In this document: positions 43,406 to 53,300 of the stretch, piece by piece
Layout of the letters: each line of letters starts with the position of its first letter
Position numbering within the stretch: the stretch's first letter is position 1
NCBI RefSeq assembly: GCF_000455365.1
Contig: NZ_HG315685.1
Coordinates: 25,006-89,005 of the forward strand
Direction: 5' to 3'
DNA from: Halopiger djelfimassiliensis
Lineage (GTDB): Archaea > Halobacteriota > Halobacteria > Halobacteriales > Natrialbaceae
DNA: 64,000 nt
Made by a program: the position numbers and the translations under genes
The notes under the pieces: generated by a model
What the model saw: the letters and a program-made list of their open reading frames with translations, nothing else
Told to the model about the DNA's origin: nothing
Database searches by the model: none

Positions 43406-44383
43406 TCATCGTCGGGCTTTGCCGGGCAACCGCTTTGCGATCGCCGCCAGCGACTCGAGTCCCTGCACCTCGTTTTCCCGTTCGGGCAGCGTCACGATTT
43501 CGAGGTTCGGAAACGTCTCCCGGATCTCCGCGACCCGCTCCAGATGCCGCTCGTGGCGGGACCGACACCGCGAACAGCCCTCCTCGGGGTCCTCGAAGAC
43601 GCGGTTGACGACGAGACGATCGACGCGCACGTCGGCCTCTCGGAGCGTCTCGACCAACCGCTCGGATTCGGCGATGGCCATCCCCTCCGGGAGCAGGACG
43701 ACACGGAACTCGGTGCGTTCGGGATCGGTCAGCAGGTCGCGGGCACGCTCGAGGCGCGCCCGGAACGCTGCGAGGCTCTCCTCCTCGTCGTCGTCGGTTC
43801 CCAGCATCGACATCGGCCCGAGCACCGCCGTCCGCGCCGCGTTGCCGATCCGTCTCGCCTGCCCGCGCAGCGACTGGGCGGTCTCGAGGGCCAGTCCCAT
43901 CACCTCCGGCATGTCGAACAGACGGAGGGTGTGGCCCGTCGGCGCGGTATCGAAGACGACGACGTCCCAGTCGCCTTCGTCGACGTACTCGACGAGCAGA
44001 TCCAGCGCGGCGATTTCGTCGCTGCCGGCCGGCGCGCCGGAGGTGAACAGCCGCTTGACCTCCTCGTCGTCGAGGCGGATCCCGGCGCTCCGGAGATCCC
44101 TGGCGAGCGCCCGCGCCAGTTTCTCGTAGCGTGCCGCCTGCTCGTCGGGATCGATTTCGACGGCCCAGAGACCGCCGGCCGGATCGCGCGTTCGCTCGGC
44201 GACCTCGAGTTCGCGCGGTTCCGGCCCGAGGTCGGTCCCGAGCGAGTCCGAAAGGGAGTGTGCCGGATCGGTAGAGACCAGCAGCGCCGTCCGTCCCGCC
44301 GCGGCCAGCGACAGTCCGGTCGCCGCCGCACAGGTCGTCTTGCCGACGCCGCCTTTGCCGCCGTAGAAGATACACTCGGTCAT
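43406..44383 (-). CDS. ArsA/Get3-family ATPase
   Basis: A 325-residue single-copy ATPase. It has the deviant Walker A GGKGGVGKTTCAAATGLSLA, switch I VSTDPAHSLSDSLG, and VVVFDTAPTGHTLRLF as Walker B/switch II. A CxxC-like pair in EGCSRCRSRHERHLE could bind zinc, as in Get3, where a CxxC motif joins two subunits. It is half the size of two-domain bacterial ArsA, so it should act as a homodimer. Archaeal Get3 binds tail-anchored membrane proteins; arsenite transport is less likely without an ArsB gene nearby. Confidence 0.9.
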   Translation of the reverse strand: MTECIFYGGKGGVGKTTCAAATGLSLAAAGRTALLVSTDPAHSLSDSLGTDLGPEPRELEVAERTRDPAGGLWAVEIDPDEQAARYEKLARALARDLRSAGIRLDDEEVKRLFTSGAPAGSDEIAALDLLVEYVDEGDWDVVVFDTAPTGHTLRLFDMPEVMGLALETAQSLRGQARRIGNAARTAVLGPMSMLGTDDDEEESLAAFRARLERARDLLTDPERTEFRVVLLPEGMAIAESERLVETLREADVRVDRLVVNRVFEDPEEGCSRCRSRHERHLERVAEIRETFPNLEIVTLPERENEVQGLESLAAIAKRLPGKARR

Positions 44384-44603
44384 CGGTGCCGAGTAACGGG
44401 GTGTCGACCCCTAAACGTCCCGTCAGGTTGCGGTGACCGTCCTGCCCTCTTACAGTTGGTGTACGATTCAGGGACGCAGGATCGAACCTGACTCGAGTGC
44501 TCCGTCTGCGAACCCCGCGGGCAGTGCCGACGGAAGTCTCAGGGACGGAAGACCTCATTCCTGCACGAACAGGCATAATACAACACCGCTGAAACCGTGT
44601 CGT

Positions 44604-44984
44604 ATGTCGAGTTCACCGTGGTGGTACGGCATCGTCCCGTTCCCTGTCGTGATTCTGACGGCGTTGGCCGCTGATTTCGCCTCGCAAGCGTTTTTCGCCG
44701 CTGCTCGATCGCCCGACTCTCCCCTCGGTATGGATGTCGCATGGTTCGTCCTCCAGACGCTCGCCGTCTGGATCGGTGTTCTCGTGGCAGTGGTTGTCCT
44801 CGTTTGTCTGCTTGCGGATCTGCGGATGCTCAGCGGAGCCGAAACGTGGTCACCGAGTCGTTTCTGGGGACTCGCGGGTGTCGTCCACCTCGGCGGGGCC
44901 GTATTCACCGAACTGCTGTTCGTCTCAGTTCCAGCACTGACCTATTATCTGTACCGACGCCATCTCCACGTCGGTCGACCATGA
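44604..44984 (+). CDS. Hypothetical membrane protein (126 aa)
   Basis: Three hydrophobic segments: PFPVVILTALAADFASQAFF, FVLQTLAVWIGVLVAVVVLV and HLGGAVFTELLFVSVPALTY, ending with a basic YLYRRHLHVG tail. ATG 44604 begins MSSSPWWYG just before the first segment. It does not resemble a family I can name. The 220-bp gap before it holds no convincing gene. Confidence 0.65.
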   Translation: MSSSPWWYGIVPFPVVILTALAADFASQAFFAAARSPDSPLGMDVAWFVLQTLAVWIGVLVAVVVLVCLLADLRMLSGAETWSPSRFWGLAGVVHLGGAVFTELLFVSVPALTYYLYRRHLHVGRP

Positions 44985-45060
44985 CCCACGGCTTGTCCGG
45001 TGAGACTGCCCCCGTGTTTCACGGCCGCCGCTGAAAAAGAAATCGGCTTCCCGGCTACTG

Positions 45061-45960
45061 TTAGAGATCGACGCGATCGAACCGGTAGAGCGCGATCCCG
45101 ATCGGCACGGCGATCCAGGCCAGCAGGACGACGAACGCGAACCAGTCCTGCAGGTAAAACGGCAGGCTCCCGTCGAACAGGGCCTCGAGTCGCGCGACCT
45201 CCTGAGGGTTTCGCTCGACCGCGGCGACGGAGGTCACGAGCGACAACACGTTGTTGTACGCGGTGCCGGGCTCGATGTTCTGGTAGATCAGCGCGCCCTT
45301 CGCGACGGTCTCACTCTGTGGGAGATAGCCAAACGCCATCAGCAGTCCCACTGCGACGAGGACGCTCTCCCAGACGATATAAAAGAGGACGAACACCGCG
45401 AAGATCGCGGCGAAGGCGATGGTCGTCGATCGCGTCAGCGAGGAGACCGTGATGGCGATACTCGTGTATACGACGCCGTAGATGATCGACATCGCCAGCA
45501 GGCCGACGTAGTCGACGAAGTCGAACGAGCCCAACAGTCCGGCCACGATGACGGCGGCGAGCCCGAACCCGACGACGAGCGAGATCGACAGGACGGCCGA
45601 CCGGCCGACGAGTTTCCCGAGCAGGACGTCCTTTCGGGAGTGGGGCAGCGAGAGCAGGATTTTGATGCTGCCGGACTCGCGCTCGCCCGCGATGGCCTTC
45701 CAGCCGAGGATCAACGCGATCACGGGGATGACGAGCCGCGTGATCTGACTCACGTAGACGACGAGCGCTTCGGTCGTCTGTCCGCGAGTCGCGATGTCCT
45801 GTCCGAAGTACGAAATGAAGCCTGTCACGGTGACAAGCAGCGTAAAGAAGAAAATACTCAGCCCCCAGAACAGCCACGACCGTACCGAATCCTGAAAGTC
45901 CTTTTTGGCCACTGCACGGACGCTTTCGGGGTTGATCGAACTCGCGGATGCTCCACTCAT
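45061..45960 (-). CDS. ABC-2-type transporter permease
   Basis: A 299-residue protein with about six membrane helices, including SWLFWGLSIFFFTLLVTVTG, LVIPVIALILGWKAIAGE and FAAIFAVFVLFYIVWESVLV. The loop GERESGSIKILLSLPHSRKD is the ABC-2 (NosY-like) coupling region. Its start overlaps the stop of the ATPase gene by 4 bp, so translation is coupled. The pair is probably an exporter of a small hydrophobic compound or a Cu-processing/NosFY-like system; substrate unknown. Confidence 0.9.
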   Translation of the reverse strand: MSGASASSINPESVRAVAKKDFQDSVRSWLFWGLSIFFFTLLVTVTGFISYFGQDIATRGQTTEALVVYVSQITRLVIPVIALILGWKAIAGERESGSIKILLSLPHSRKDVLLGKLVGRSAVLSISLVVGFGLAAVIVAGLLGSFDFVDYVGLLAMSIIYGVVYTSIAITVSSLTRSTTIAFAAIFAVFVLFYIVWESVLVAVGLLMAFGYLPQSETVAKGALIYQNIEPGTAYNNVLSLVTSVAAVERNPQEVARLEALFDGSLPFYLQDWFAFVVLLAWIAVPIGIALYRFDRVDL

Positions 45961-46883
45961 CGTGCTTCCACCTCCGTTCCGGTCGTGTACGTCTGGAAGA
46001 CGTCCTCGAGCGACGCCTCCGTCGTCGAGAAGTCCTGCACCTCGATGCCGCGATCCTCGAGCGCCGAGAGGACTGCCGTTTTCGACCCGTCGACCTGCAC
46101 GACCAGCGTCGGCGACGTGCCGTCCTCGACGGTGGCGCTGTCGACGTCGGGTAGCGAGCGGACGGCTTGGATGGCGTCGTCGTCGATCCGATCGACGGTG
46201 ACCCGCAGCGACGTGCCGCTGCCGACCGAGTCGCGCAACCCTTCGACGGAGTCGACGGCGACCATCTCGCCGTCCCGGAGGATGCCGACCCGGTCACAGA
46301 CCGCCTCGACCTGCTCCATGATGTGGCTCGAGAAAAACACCGTCGCACCCCGTCTGTTCTCCTCGCGGACGATCTCCCGCATCTCTCGTGCCCCGTTGGG
46401 GTCGAGACCGGTCGAGGGCTCGTCGAGGATCAGCAAGTCGGGCTCGCCGACCAGTGCCATCGCCAGCATGAGCCGCTGGGACATCCCCTTCGAGTACCCC
46501 CCCGCTTTCTTGTCGATCGCATCGAGCAGATCGACTCGCTCGAGCAGCGCTTCGGGGTCGTCGTCGGCCCCTTTCGACTCGATGGCGAACTCGAGGTGCT
46601 GGCGGGCGGTCAGGCGGTCGTAGGTTTCGACGCCTTCGGGGAGGACGCCGGTTCGCGAGCGGATCTCCCGGCTGTCGGCCTGGGCGTCGAGTCCGAGAAC
46701 ATCGACCCGCCCGTCGGTGGGGCGGATGAAATCGAGGATGACGTTTATCGTCGTCGACTTTCCAGCGCCGTTCGGACCGAGGAACCCGAACACCTCGCCC
46801 TCCTGCACCTCGAACGAGAGGTTTTCGAGCGCGAGGGTCTGCCCGTACGACTTGGTCAGGTCCTCGACTACGATAGCGGACAT
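45957..46883 (-). CDS. ABC transporter ATP-binding protein (exporter type)
   Basis: A 308-residue ATPase. Walker A is FLGPNGAGKSTTINVILDFI, the signature is GYSKGMSQRLMLAMALVG, Walker B is LLILDEPSTGLDPNG, and the H-loop is FFSSHIMEQVEA. After residue 220 is a C-terminal extension of about 85 residues (ESLEDVFQTYTTGTEVEAR-like end) typical of NosF/CcmA-type exporters. ATG 46883 fits the motif start MSAIVVEDLTKSYGQ. The permease gene follows with a 4-bp overlap. Confidence 0.93.
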   Translation of the reverse strand: MSAIVVEDLTKSYGQTLALENLSFEVQEGEVFGFLGPNGAGKSTTINVILDFIRPTDGRVDVLGLDAQADSREIRSRTGVLPEGVETYDRLTARQHLEFAIESKGADDDPEALLERVDLLDAIDKKAGGYSKGMSQRLMLAMALVGEPDLLILDEPSTGLDPNGAREMREIVREENRRGATVFFSSHIMEQVEAVCDRVGILRDGEMVAVDSVEGLRDSVGSGTSLRVTVDRIDDDAIQAVRSLPDVDSATVEDGTSPTLVVQVDGSKTAVLSALEDRGIEVQDFSTTEASLEDVFQTYTTGTEVEAR

Positions 46884-46972
46884 AGCTGTGTGAACACACC
46901 GTCTCCCGATAAGGTTTGCCACTTACAGCCGATAATACACCGATATACGCGATGGAAAGATACCGATACCGG

Positions 46973-47242
46973 CTAGATCGGATCGTCGGGATCGTACCGC
47001 TCGGTGACGCGATCGACCTCCGCAGCGTACCGGTTGCGGGTCGCCTCGTCGGCGACCGGCTCGAGGTCGTCCTCGGGGATTCGGGTGGCTGCGGTCACCT
47101 CGGACCCGGTCCGTAACGCGGTCGAGGACCGCTGTCGTTGCTGGTACCGCGAGCCATCGGGCGTCGCGTAGACGAGCGTTACGAAGTCGCGGTCGCCGAA
47201 CTCGCGTTCGACGAGCCAGCACCGGACCGTCGAGTCACTCAT
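46973..47242 (-). CDS. Hypothetical haloarchaeal protein (89 aa)
   Basis: A small soluble protein, MSDSTVRCWLVEREFGDRDF then LVYATPDGSRYQQRQRSSTA, with an acidic C-terminal tail. The TPDGSR turn and basic core suggest a beta-rich fold, but no family is recognised. It is divergent from uvrC, 161 bp apart. Confidence 0.6.
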   Translation of the reverse strand: MSDSTVRCWLVEREFGDRDFVTLVYATPDGSRYQQRQRSSTALRTGSEVTAATRIPEDDLEPVADEATRNRYAAEVDRVTERYDPDDPI

Positions 47243-47403
47243 AGGCGAGCGTTACGGGCCGACCACCGAGAATGTACCGTTTGCTGGGTTCCGGCGTCCG
47301 ACTGACGGTGTCGGTTGGCGGCCGATGTCGAAACGACGGAACCCGCCGGTCCGTCTCGAGCGGAGGAGTCAGGCTGAAAGCTACCGACTGCCTAGGGCCG
47401 CCG

Positions 47404-49164
47404 ATGAACGCTGAAGGGGTTCGCGAACGTGCACAGTCGCTGCCGCGTGAGCCCGGCGTCTACCAGTTCCGGGACGGGACCACCACGCTGTACGTCGGCA
47501 AAGCCGTCGATCTCCGGAGCCGTGTCCGGTCGTACGCCGACCCGCGCAGCGCCCGAATCCGGCGGATGCTCGACCGCGCCGACGGGATCGAAATCGCCGT
47601 CACCGACACCGAGACGCAGGCGCTGTTGCTCGAGGCGAACCTGATCAAGCGCCACCAGCCGCGTTACAACGTCCGACTGAAAGACGACAAGTCCTACCCG
47701 ATGATCCAGGTGACCGACCACGAGGCCCCGCAAATCGAGATCACCCGCGATCCGGACGAGTCCGCGACGGTCTTCGGTCCCTACACGAACAAGGGGCAGG
47801 TCGAGACCGTCGTGAAGGCGCTGCGGGAGACCTACGGCCTGCGGGGCTGCTCGGATCACAAGTACGCCAACCGCGACCGCCCCTGTCTGGACTACGAAAT
47901 GGGACTCTGTACCGCGCCCTGTACCCGCGAGATCGACCTCGCGAGCTACGCCGAGGACGTCACCGCGGTCGAGCGCTTTCTGGAAGGCGAAACCGGCGTC
48001 CTCGCGGACCCGCTGCGACGGGAGATGGAGGCCGCCGCACAGGAACAACAGTTCGAGCGGGCGGCGAACCTCCGGGACCGCCTCGAGACCGTCGAGGCCT
48101 TCCACGGTGAGGGCGGCGAGGCGGTTCAGTCGGCCGACGGCGAACGGGCCGTCGACGTCCTCGGCGTCGCCATCGAGGGCGAGGACGCGACCGTCGCTCG
48201 CCTGCGAGCGGAGGACGGCAAACTGGTCGACCGGGACCGGCACACGCTCGAGGCACCCGGAACCGATGACCCCGTCGCTCGAGACGAAACCGGTGGCGTC
48301 GTTCCAGCCGTTCTCGAGGCCTTCATCGTCCAGTACTATGCCGAGCGGGAACTGCCCGACGCGTTGCTCCTTCCCGAGCGCCACGACGACGAGGAGGTCG
48401 AGGCGTGGCTCGAAGCCGAAGGCGTCTCGGTTCGCGTCCCCGGCGCGGGACGCGAGGCGAAACTCGTCGAACTCGCCCTGAAAAACGCCCGGCGCAACGT
48501 CGGCGGCCGCGACGAGTGTGGAATGCTCGCCGATGCCCTTGGGATCGAATCTGCCGCCCGGATCGAGGGCTTCGACGTGAGCCACGCCCAGGGGACCGCA
48601 GCGGTCGGCAGCAACGTGACCTTCGTCGACGGCAGCGCCGAAACGGGCGACTACCGCCGGAAGAAACTCACGGAGCAAAACGACGACTACGACAACATGC
48701 GGGCGCTCCTCGAGTGGCGTGCCACCCGCGCCGTCGAGGGCCGGGACGACCGCCCCGATCCCGATCTGCTGGTGATCGACGGCGGCGACGGACAGCTCGG
48801 AGCCGCCCGCGATGCCCTCGCCGATGTCGGCTGGGACGTTCCCGCGATCGCGCTTGCGAAAGCCGAGGAGCGCGTGGTCACGCCGGACCGGGAGTTTTCC
48901 TGGCCTGACGACGCGCCGCATCTGCATCTCCTCCAGCGGGTCCGCGACGAGGCACACCGGTTCGCGGTACAGTACCACCGGACCGTTCGGGACGAGGTCT
49001 CGACGGTCCTCGACGAGGTTCCCGGCGTCGGTCCCGAGACCAGAAAGCGGCTCCTCGGCCGGTTCGGGAGCGTCGAAAACGTTCGCGACGCGAGTCTCGA
49101 GGACCTCCGGAGCGTCCCCGGCGTCGGCGAGAAGACCGCGGAGACGATCAAGTCCCGACTGTAG
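47404..49164 (+). CDS. uvrC: Excinuclease ABC subunit C (UvrC)
   Basis: A 586-residue protein. The GIY-YIG nuclease is at the N-terminus ([20 protein letters not shown]). A Cys-rich region ([20 protein letters not shown]) follows, then a UVR motif ([20 protein letters not shown]), the RNase H-like 5' nuclease with [20 protein letters not shown] and [14 protein letters not shown], and two helix-hairpin-helix units at the end ([25 protein letters not shown]). It makes both incisions beside a lesion after UvrB loading. The uvrB gene is 30 kb away in the same window. Confidence 0.97.
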   Translation: MNAEGVRERAQSLPREPGVYQFRDGTTTLYVGKAVDLRSRVRSYADPRSARIRRMLDRADGIEIAVTDTETQALLLEANLIKRHQPRYNVRLKDDKSYPMIQVTDHEAPQIEITRDPDESATVFGPYTNKGQVETVVKALRETYGLRGCSDHKYANRDRPCLDYEMGLCTAPCTREIDLASYAEDVTAVERFLEGETGVLADPLRREMEAAAQEQQFERAANLRDRLETVEAFHGEGGEAVQSADGERAVDVLGVAIEGEDATVARLRAEDGKLVDRDRHTLEAPGTDDPVARDETGGVVPAVLEAFIVQYYAERELPDALLLPERHDDEEVEAWLEAEGVSVRVPGAGREAKLVELALKNARRNVGGRDECGMLADALGIESAARIEGFDVSHAQGTAAVGSNVTFVDGSAETGDYRRKKLTEQNDDYDNMRALLEWRATRAVEGRDDRPDPDLLVIDGGDGQLGAARDALADVGWDVPAIALAKAEERVVTPDREFSWPDDAPHLHLLQRVRDEAHRFAVQYHRTVRDEVSTVLDEVPGVGPETRKRLLGRFGSVENVRDASLEDLRSVPGVGEKTAETIKSRL

Positions 49165-49259
49165 TGCTCTCGACTTCCGTTCCCGGACTCGAGCGGGCGG
49201 ATGCGGCCCGTTGCGAGCGCAAGGACAGGGCTATGCCCGCCTGCAATACATGGTACTGT

Positions 49260-49556
49260 ATGACAGACGAAGACGACCTCGACGACTTGCTCGAGGAGTT
49301 AGACAGTCAGAGCGACCTCGAGACGTCCCAGCAGGTGCTGTCGATCCGAACCGAGAGCCGACGCTACGACAAACCGGTGACCATCGTCGAGGGATTCGAC
49401 CTTCCGAAGTCGGAACTCGAGTCGACCGCGTCGGACCTCAAACGGTCGCTGGGAACGGGCGGCACGGTCGCCGAGGGGCGCATCGAACTGCAGGGTGATC
49501 ACCGCGGCCGCGTGCCCGACCTGCTCCGTGACCGGGGCTTCGACGTCCGCGAGTGA
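49260..49556 (+). CDS. SUI1/eIF1 translation initiation factor
   Basis: A 98-residue protein. The acidic N-terminus (DEDDLDDLLEELDSQ) is followed by the SUI1 core: RYDKPVTIVEGFDLPKSELE, then ASDLKRSLGTGGTVAEGRIE and LQGDHRGRVPDLLRDRGF. The GTGG turn and basic RSLG region contact the 30S P site in eIF1. It helps choose start codons. The last ten codons are part of a 70-bp unit that is duplicated just downstream. ATG 49260 begins the acidic region. Confidence 0.92.
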   Translation: MTDEDDLDDLLEELDSQSDLETSQQVLSIRTESRRYDKPVTIVEGFDLPKSELESTASDLKRSLGTGGTVAEGRIELQGDHRGRVPDLLRDRGFDVRE

Positions 49557-49675
49557 GCGTTCCGGCCGATCCCGCCGTTTCGACTGCCCGCCGGTCCGTG
49601 ACCGGGGCTTCGACGTCCGCGAGTGAGCGTTCCGGCCGATCCCGCCGTTTCGACTGCCCGCCGGTCCGTGACCGG
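49525..49675. repeat. 70-bp perfect tandem duplication at the SUI1 3' end
   Basis: Units at 49525-49594 and 49595-49664 are identical over all 70 bp, and 11 bases of a third unit follow (49665-49675). The first copy includes the last codons and TGA of the SUI1 gene, so the second is a non-coding copy of the gene's end. Perfect identity suggests a recent duplication by slippage or recombination. Confidence 0.95.
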
Positions 49676-49766
49676 TTCCGTATTCGAGCATCCGACGTGC
49701 CGCTGTCGTCCGGTCCCTAACAGCGCCGGTGGAACCACTTTGGCACTTGGGGCCGTATCACGTTCT

Positions 49767-50249
49767 ATGGAGATTCGACCAGCGACCCTCGAGGACCGCG
49801 AGCGTATCAGGGCCGTCGCCCGCGAGACATGGCACGACACCTACGACGAACTCGATGCGGACACCATCGATGCGACCATCGACGAGTGGTACGGCGACGA
49901 CGCGCTCGAGACGGCGCTGTCCAAGCCCGGAACCGCGTTTCTCGTCGCCGAAACGGACGGCGACGTCGTCGGCTTTACCCACGGCGTCGTCACGGAGGCG
50001 GAAGGCGACATCCTCCGCCTGTCGGTCCACCCCGACCACCAGGGGGAAGGGATCGGCACTGCGCTCTACGAACGACTGCGCGAGGACCTGCAGGATTTCA
50101 ACATGGAACGGTTGCGCGCGATCGATCTGGCGTCTAACGAGGGCGGACAGCGGTTCTACGAAACACACGGGTTCGAACAGACCGGCGAGGGCAAAGTCGA
50201 GATCGGCGACGAGCAGCGCCGTGAAGTGGTCTATACGCTCGAACTGTAG
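49767..50249 (+). CDS. GNAT acetyltransferase
   Basis: A 160-residue protein. It has the GNAT pattern IRPATLEDRERIRAVARETW, then GTAFLVAETDGDVVGFTHGV, and the acetyl-CoA site LSVHPDHQGEGIGTALYERL. The end (SNEGGQRFYETHGFEQTGEG) is typical of family members. Substrate unknown. ATG 49767 begins MEIRPATL. It follows SUI1 and is convergent with MCM. Confidence 0.85.
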   Translation: MEIRPATLEDRERIRAVARETWHDTYDELDADTIDATIDEWYGDDALETALSKPGTAFLVAETDGDVVGFTHGVVTEAEGDILRLSVHPDHQGEGIGTALYERLREDLQDFNMERLRAIDLASNEGGQRFYETHGFEQTGEGKVEIGDEQRREVVYTLEL

Positions 50250-50342
50250 GCCGACTGTTTCGACTCGCGCTCGAGGCCGTATCCAACGACCTCATCGATC
50301 CGCAACGCTACAGAACTCAGGCAAAAGCGTGGGACAACGCCG

Positions 50343-53300
50343 TTACGTCGTCCGGAGGTTACCCGTACTCGGCTCGTACACCTCGCCTTTCTGTTTGAGG
50401 TTCTCGATCTCGTGTTCGGCCTTGGAGTGGTCCATCCCGACCTCCTCGGCCCGCTCGAGGACGATGTCGACCGGCGCACCCTCGTCGTACTCCTCCTCGA
50501 TGTCGCTGATGAGCTGTTTGAGGTTCTTGATCCGATCCCGCTGGGATTTCGACGTTCCAGCTTCGACGATGTCCGCGTCGAACTCGCCGGTCTCGGGGTC
50601 GACGCCGATATCCTGCAGGCACGACCGGACGATCTCGATGACCCGGTTCGCGTCCGCCTCTTCGACGGTATCCGACAGCCGAACGCGGGCGCTGGCCTCC
50701 GAGAGCCGGACCAGCGCCTCGAGCTTTCGGGCGGTGACCGGGACGGCGGCGTCCTCGTCGGTCCCTTTCGAGCGCAGATCGACGTAGAAGTCCCGGATCG
50801 CCTCGCGGGCCGCCTCGGTCATCCGAGGATGGCAGTTCTGTTTCGCGTAGGCGATATACTTGCGCAACAGCTCGGAGTCGATCTCCGGATCGACCTGATC
50901 GGTCATCTCGTCGATCTCGCTTTGACTGACGTCGATCTGGTTCATCTGCTCGCGCTGGGTCGTCAACTCGCCCGCGTAGTTGGTGGTGATGATGTGTTCC
51001 GCGAGGTTCTTGTCCTTCTCCTCGTCGGGCTGGTCCGTGACCGTAAAGATCAGATCGAACCGCGAGATGAGCGCCGGCTCGAGGTCGATCTGCTCGCTGA
51101 TGGGCTCGTAGTGGTCGAAGCGGCCGTACTTGGGGTTGGCCGCACCCAGCAGCGAGCAACGGGACTTGAGGGTCGCGTTGATGCCGGCCTTGGAGACCGA
51201 GATTTTCTGCTGTTCTAAGGCCTCGTGCATGGCAGAGCGGTCCTCGGAGTTGTGGACGACCATGCCGTTCGCGATGAAATTGTGGGTTCCTTCGACGGTG
51301 AGGTCGTATACTCGTGGCTGATCCCGTCGCTCGATCTCTTCGAGAAGTGCCGATACACGGTGCCGTTTCGCATCGAGTAATTCTTCGCAAACCGATCGAA
51401 CGGTATCGAAATTACCAACGTCGACGTCACCCGAAAACCACCGTGAAACGGTCGACTCTGCCACGTCCATCTCCGCGGCGACTTGCTGGAAGGAGATCCC
51501 ATACGCCTCGAGCCGGTCTCGGAGCTCCTCCCACGTTTCGGCGGACTCCTCGCTCTCGATAAGGGAGCGAGCCTGCTTTCGAACGGTATCGACGGTTTTC
51601 GTCCCGATTTCGTCCGCGAGACGTTGTTCGAGAACGTGAACTCTGGTCTCAGTGTGTTCGCGTGAATCGACCCGTCGAACGGTTTCGACGCGTCGCCACT
51701 TCACGTCACCTTCGACTAGCTCCCGCAACGGCTCCAGATCGACAGCGGCTGGTGTCTCGAGGAGATCACGAATCCGATTGCGAACTCGCTCTCGGAGCTC
51801 GGAACGCTCGCCCCAGCGAGCAGAGAGTTGCTGCTGGGACACCGACATCTCCGCAGCTACTTCCCGTTGTGAGATGTGGTATCGTTCTCGAAGCTCAGCA
51901 AGTCGGTTCCAAGACGTCTCTGTCGCAAGTTCGTCGTAATGCTCGGTCGCCTCTGTCCGCCGATCGTCGAACGCCTCGAGAATCCGCTTCGAGAGACGAA
52001 TCGAAGCGTTCGCATCGCCGTTTTCGAAGTTGCAGTAGGTCGAATCGTTTTCGAGACCACATTCGGACTGGTGTAGCCGGAGCGCACCACGGGCCTGTTC
52101 GAATAGCTCGCCGCACTCCGGGAGTACATCTACGATGGTGCGCGCTCCGGTGGTTCGTTCACAGGCGCGGCCCAGCGCACGTTGCTTTCGTTCGAGCGTA
52201 AACCCGATGTGCCGCTGGAACGCTTCGAGCGATTCGTCGGACGTGATCGCAAGAACAAACAGATCACGTTTCCCGTCTCGGGTTCGCATCTGAATTTGAC
52301 TCGAGATTCCGAACTCGAGTAGGAGCATCTTCGTTCCGAGCAACAGTTCGTAACTCGAAGAGGAGATTTCCACGGCGCGATCGCCGACAGTCCCCTCCGA
52401 GTCTGCGAGGGCGCGAACGAAAGCAGCTTTCGTCTCCCGAGACGCTCCGGTTACTGCATCCGGGAGCCGCTTCCCATCGTAGTTTTCGAGATTCGCACCG
52501 GAATCGAGGAGTTCGTCGACGTACTCTTTTCCGTGTACGCGGACCGTCCCGACGCCGTCATCTCGTTGCTCACTCGGATGACGAACGGGTTGCGTATCGA
52601 ACGCGTCCGTACACGCCTCCTCGAAGTCGGTTAGCAGCTCTTCCTCTTTGTTCGTAAAGCGGAATCCATAGACGCCCTCGCCCCGGTCGTAGAAAACGTT
52701 TCCATCGCCGGTGAGATATCCGAGGATCGCTCCGTGCGAGGGATCCAAGTGGCTCGTTTCCAGTTCCGAACTATGCGACGGTAAGACACTGACTCCACCG
52801 TCGGTCACTTCTGCTGGGATCGTCCCGGGAACGAAAACCCAGTCACCTTCGTTCAGATTCTGTGCCTGGCGTTCCACTCGCTCACCCTCGTCCAAAACGA
52901 AAAACGGGTGGTCAGCCGTCGTCGTTAGCTGTTCGCCGCTTTCCAGATTGATCTCCCGAAGTTCGTCCGGGGAATCGTACTCGTGGATCGCGAGTACGTC
53001 GCGCTTGACGATCGTTCCATCCTCCGCCATCGTCCAGACTGCCGCGTCGACGTTACGAATCGTCCGACCGTTCTCGAGTTCCTCGATCGAACCGTCTCGT
53101 ATCGCGTCGTATGCGAGTTCGCGGATTGGTTTGATTTCGTTATCAGTATGAACAAGTGTATCTCCAGTCACACATCTCATCTTGTCGAGCTCGTCGACCG
53201 CGGCGATCCCCTGGTCGGCCAGCACGAGCGCGCCGGCCTCGAGGGTCCACTGCTGGCCGTCGCCGAAGTCGTCGCGAACGGCCGCAGCGGTCAGCCCCGC

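Noticed and set aside
43406-44383. Arsenite resistance operon
   Set aside because: The ATPase has one domain and no arsB, arsR or arsD homologue is nearby; Get3-type function is more likely.
44461-44560. tRNA-like T-arm sequence on the minus strand (GGTTCGATCC)
   Set aside because: The T stem does not pair, and no acceptor stem or anticodon arm can be built around it.
42669-44576. A 635-codon open frame overlapping the ArsA and GNAT genes
   Set aside because: Arg-rich shadow in another frame of two clear genes on the same strand.
49525-49675. Direct repeats as a CRISPR array
   Set aside because: The copies are contiguous 70-bp units without spacers and no cas gene is nearby; this is a tandem duplication.
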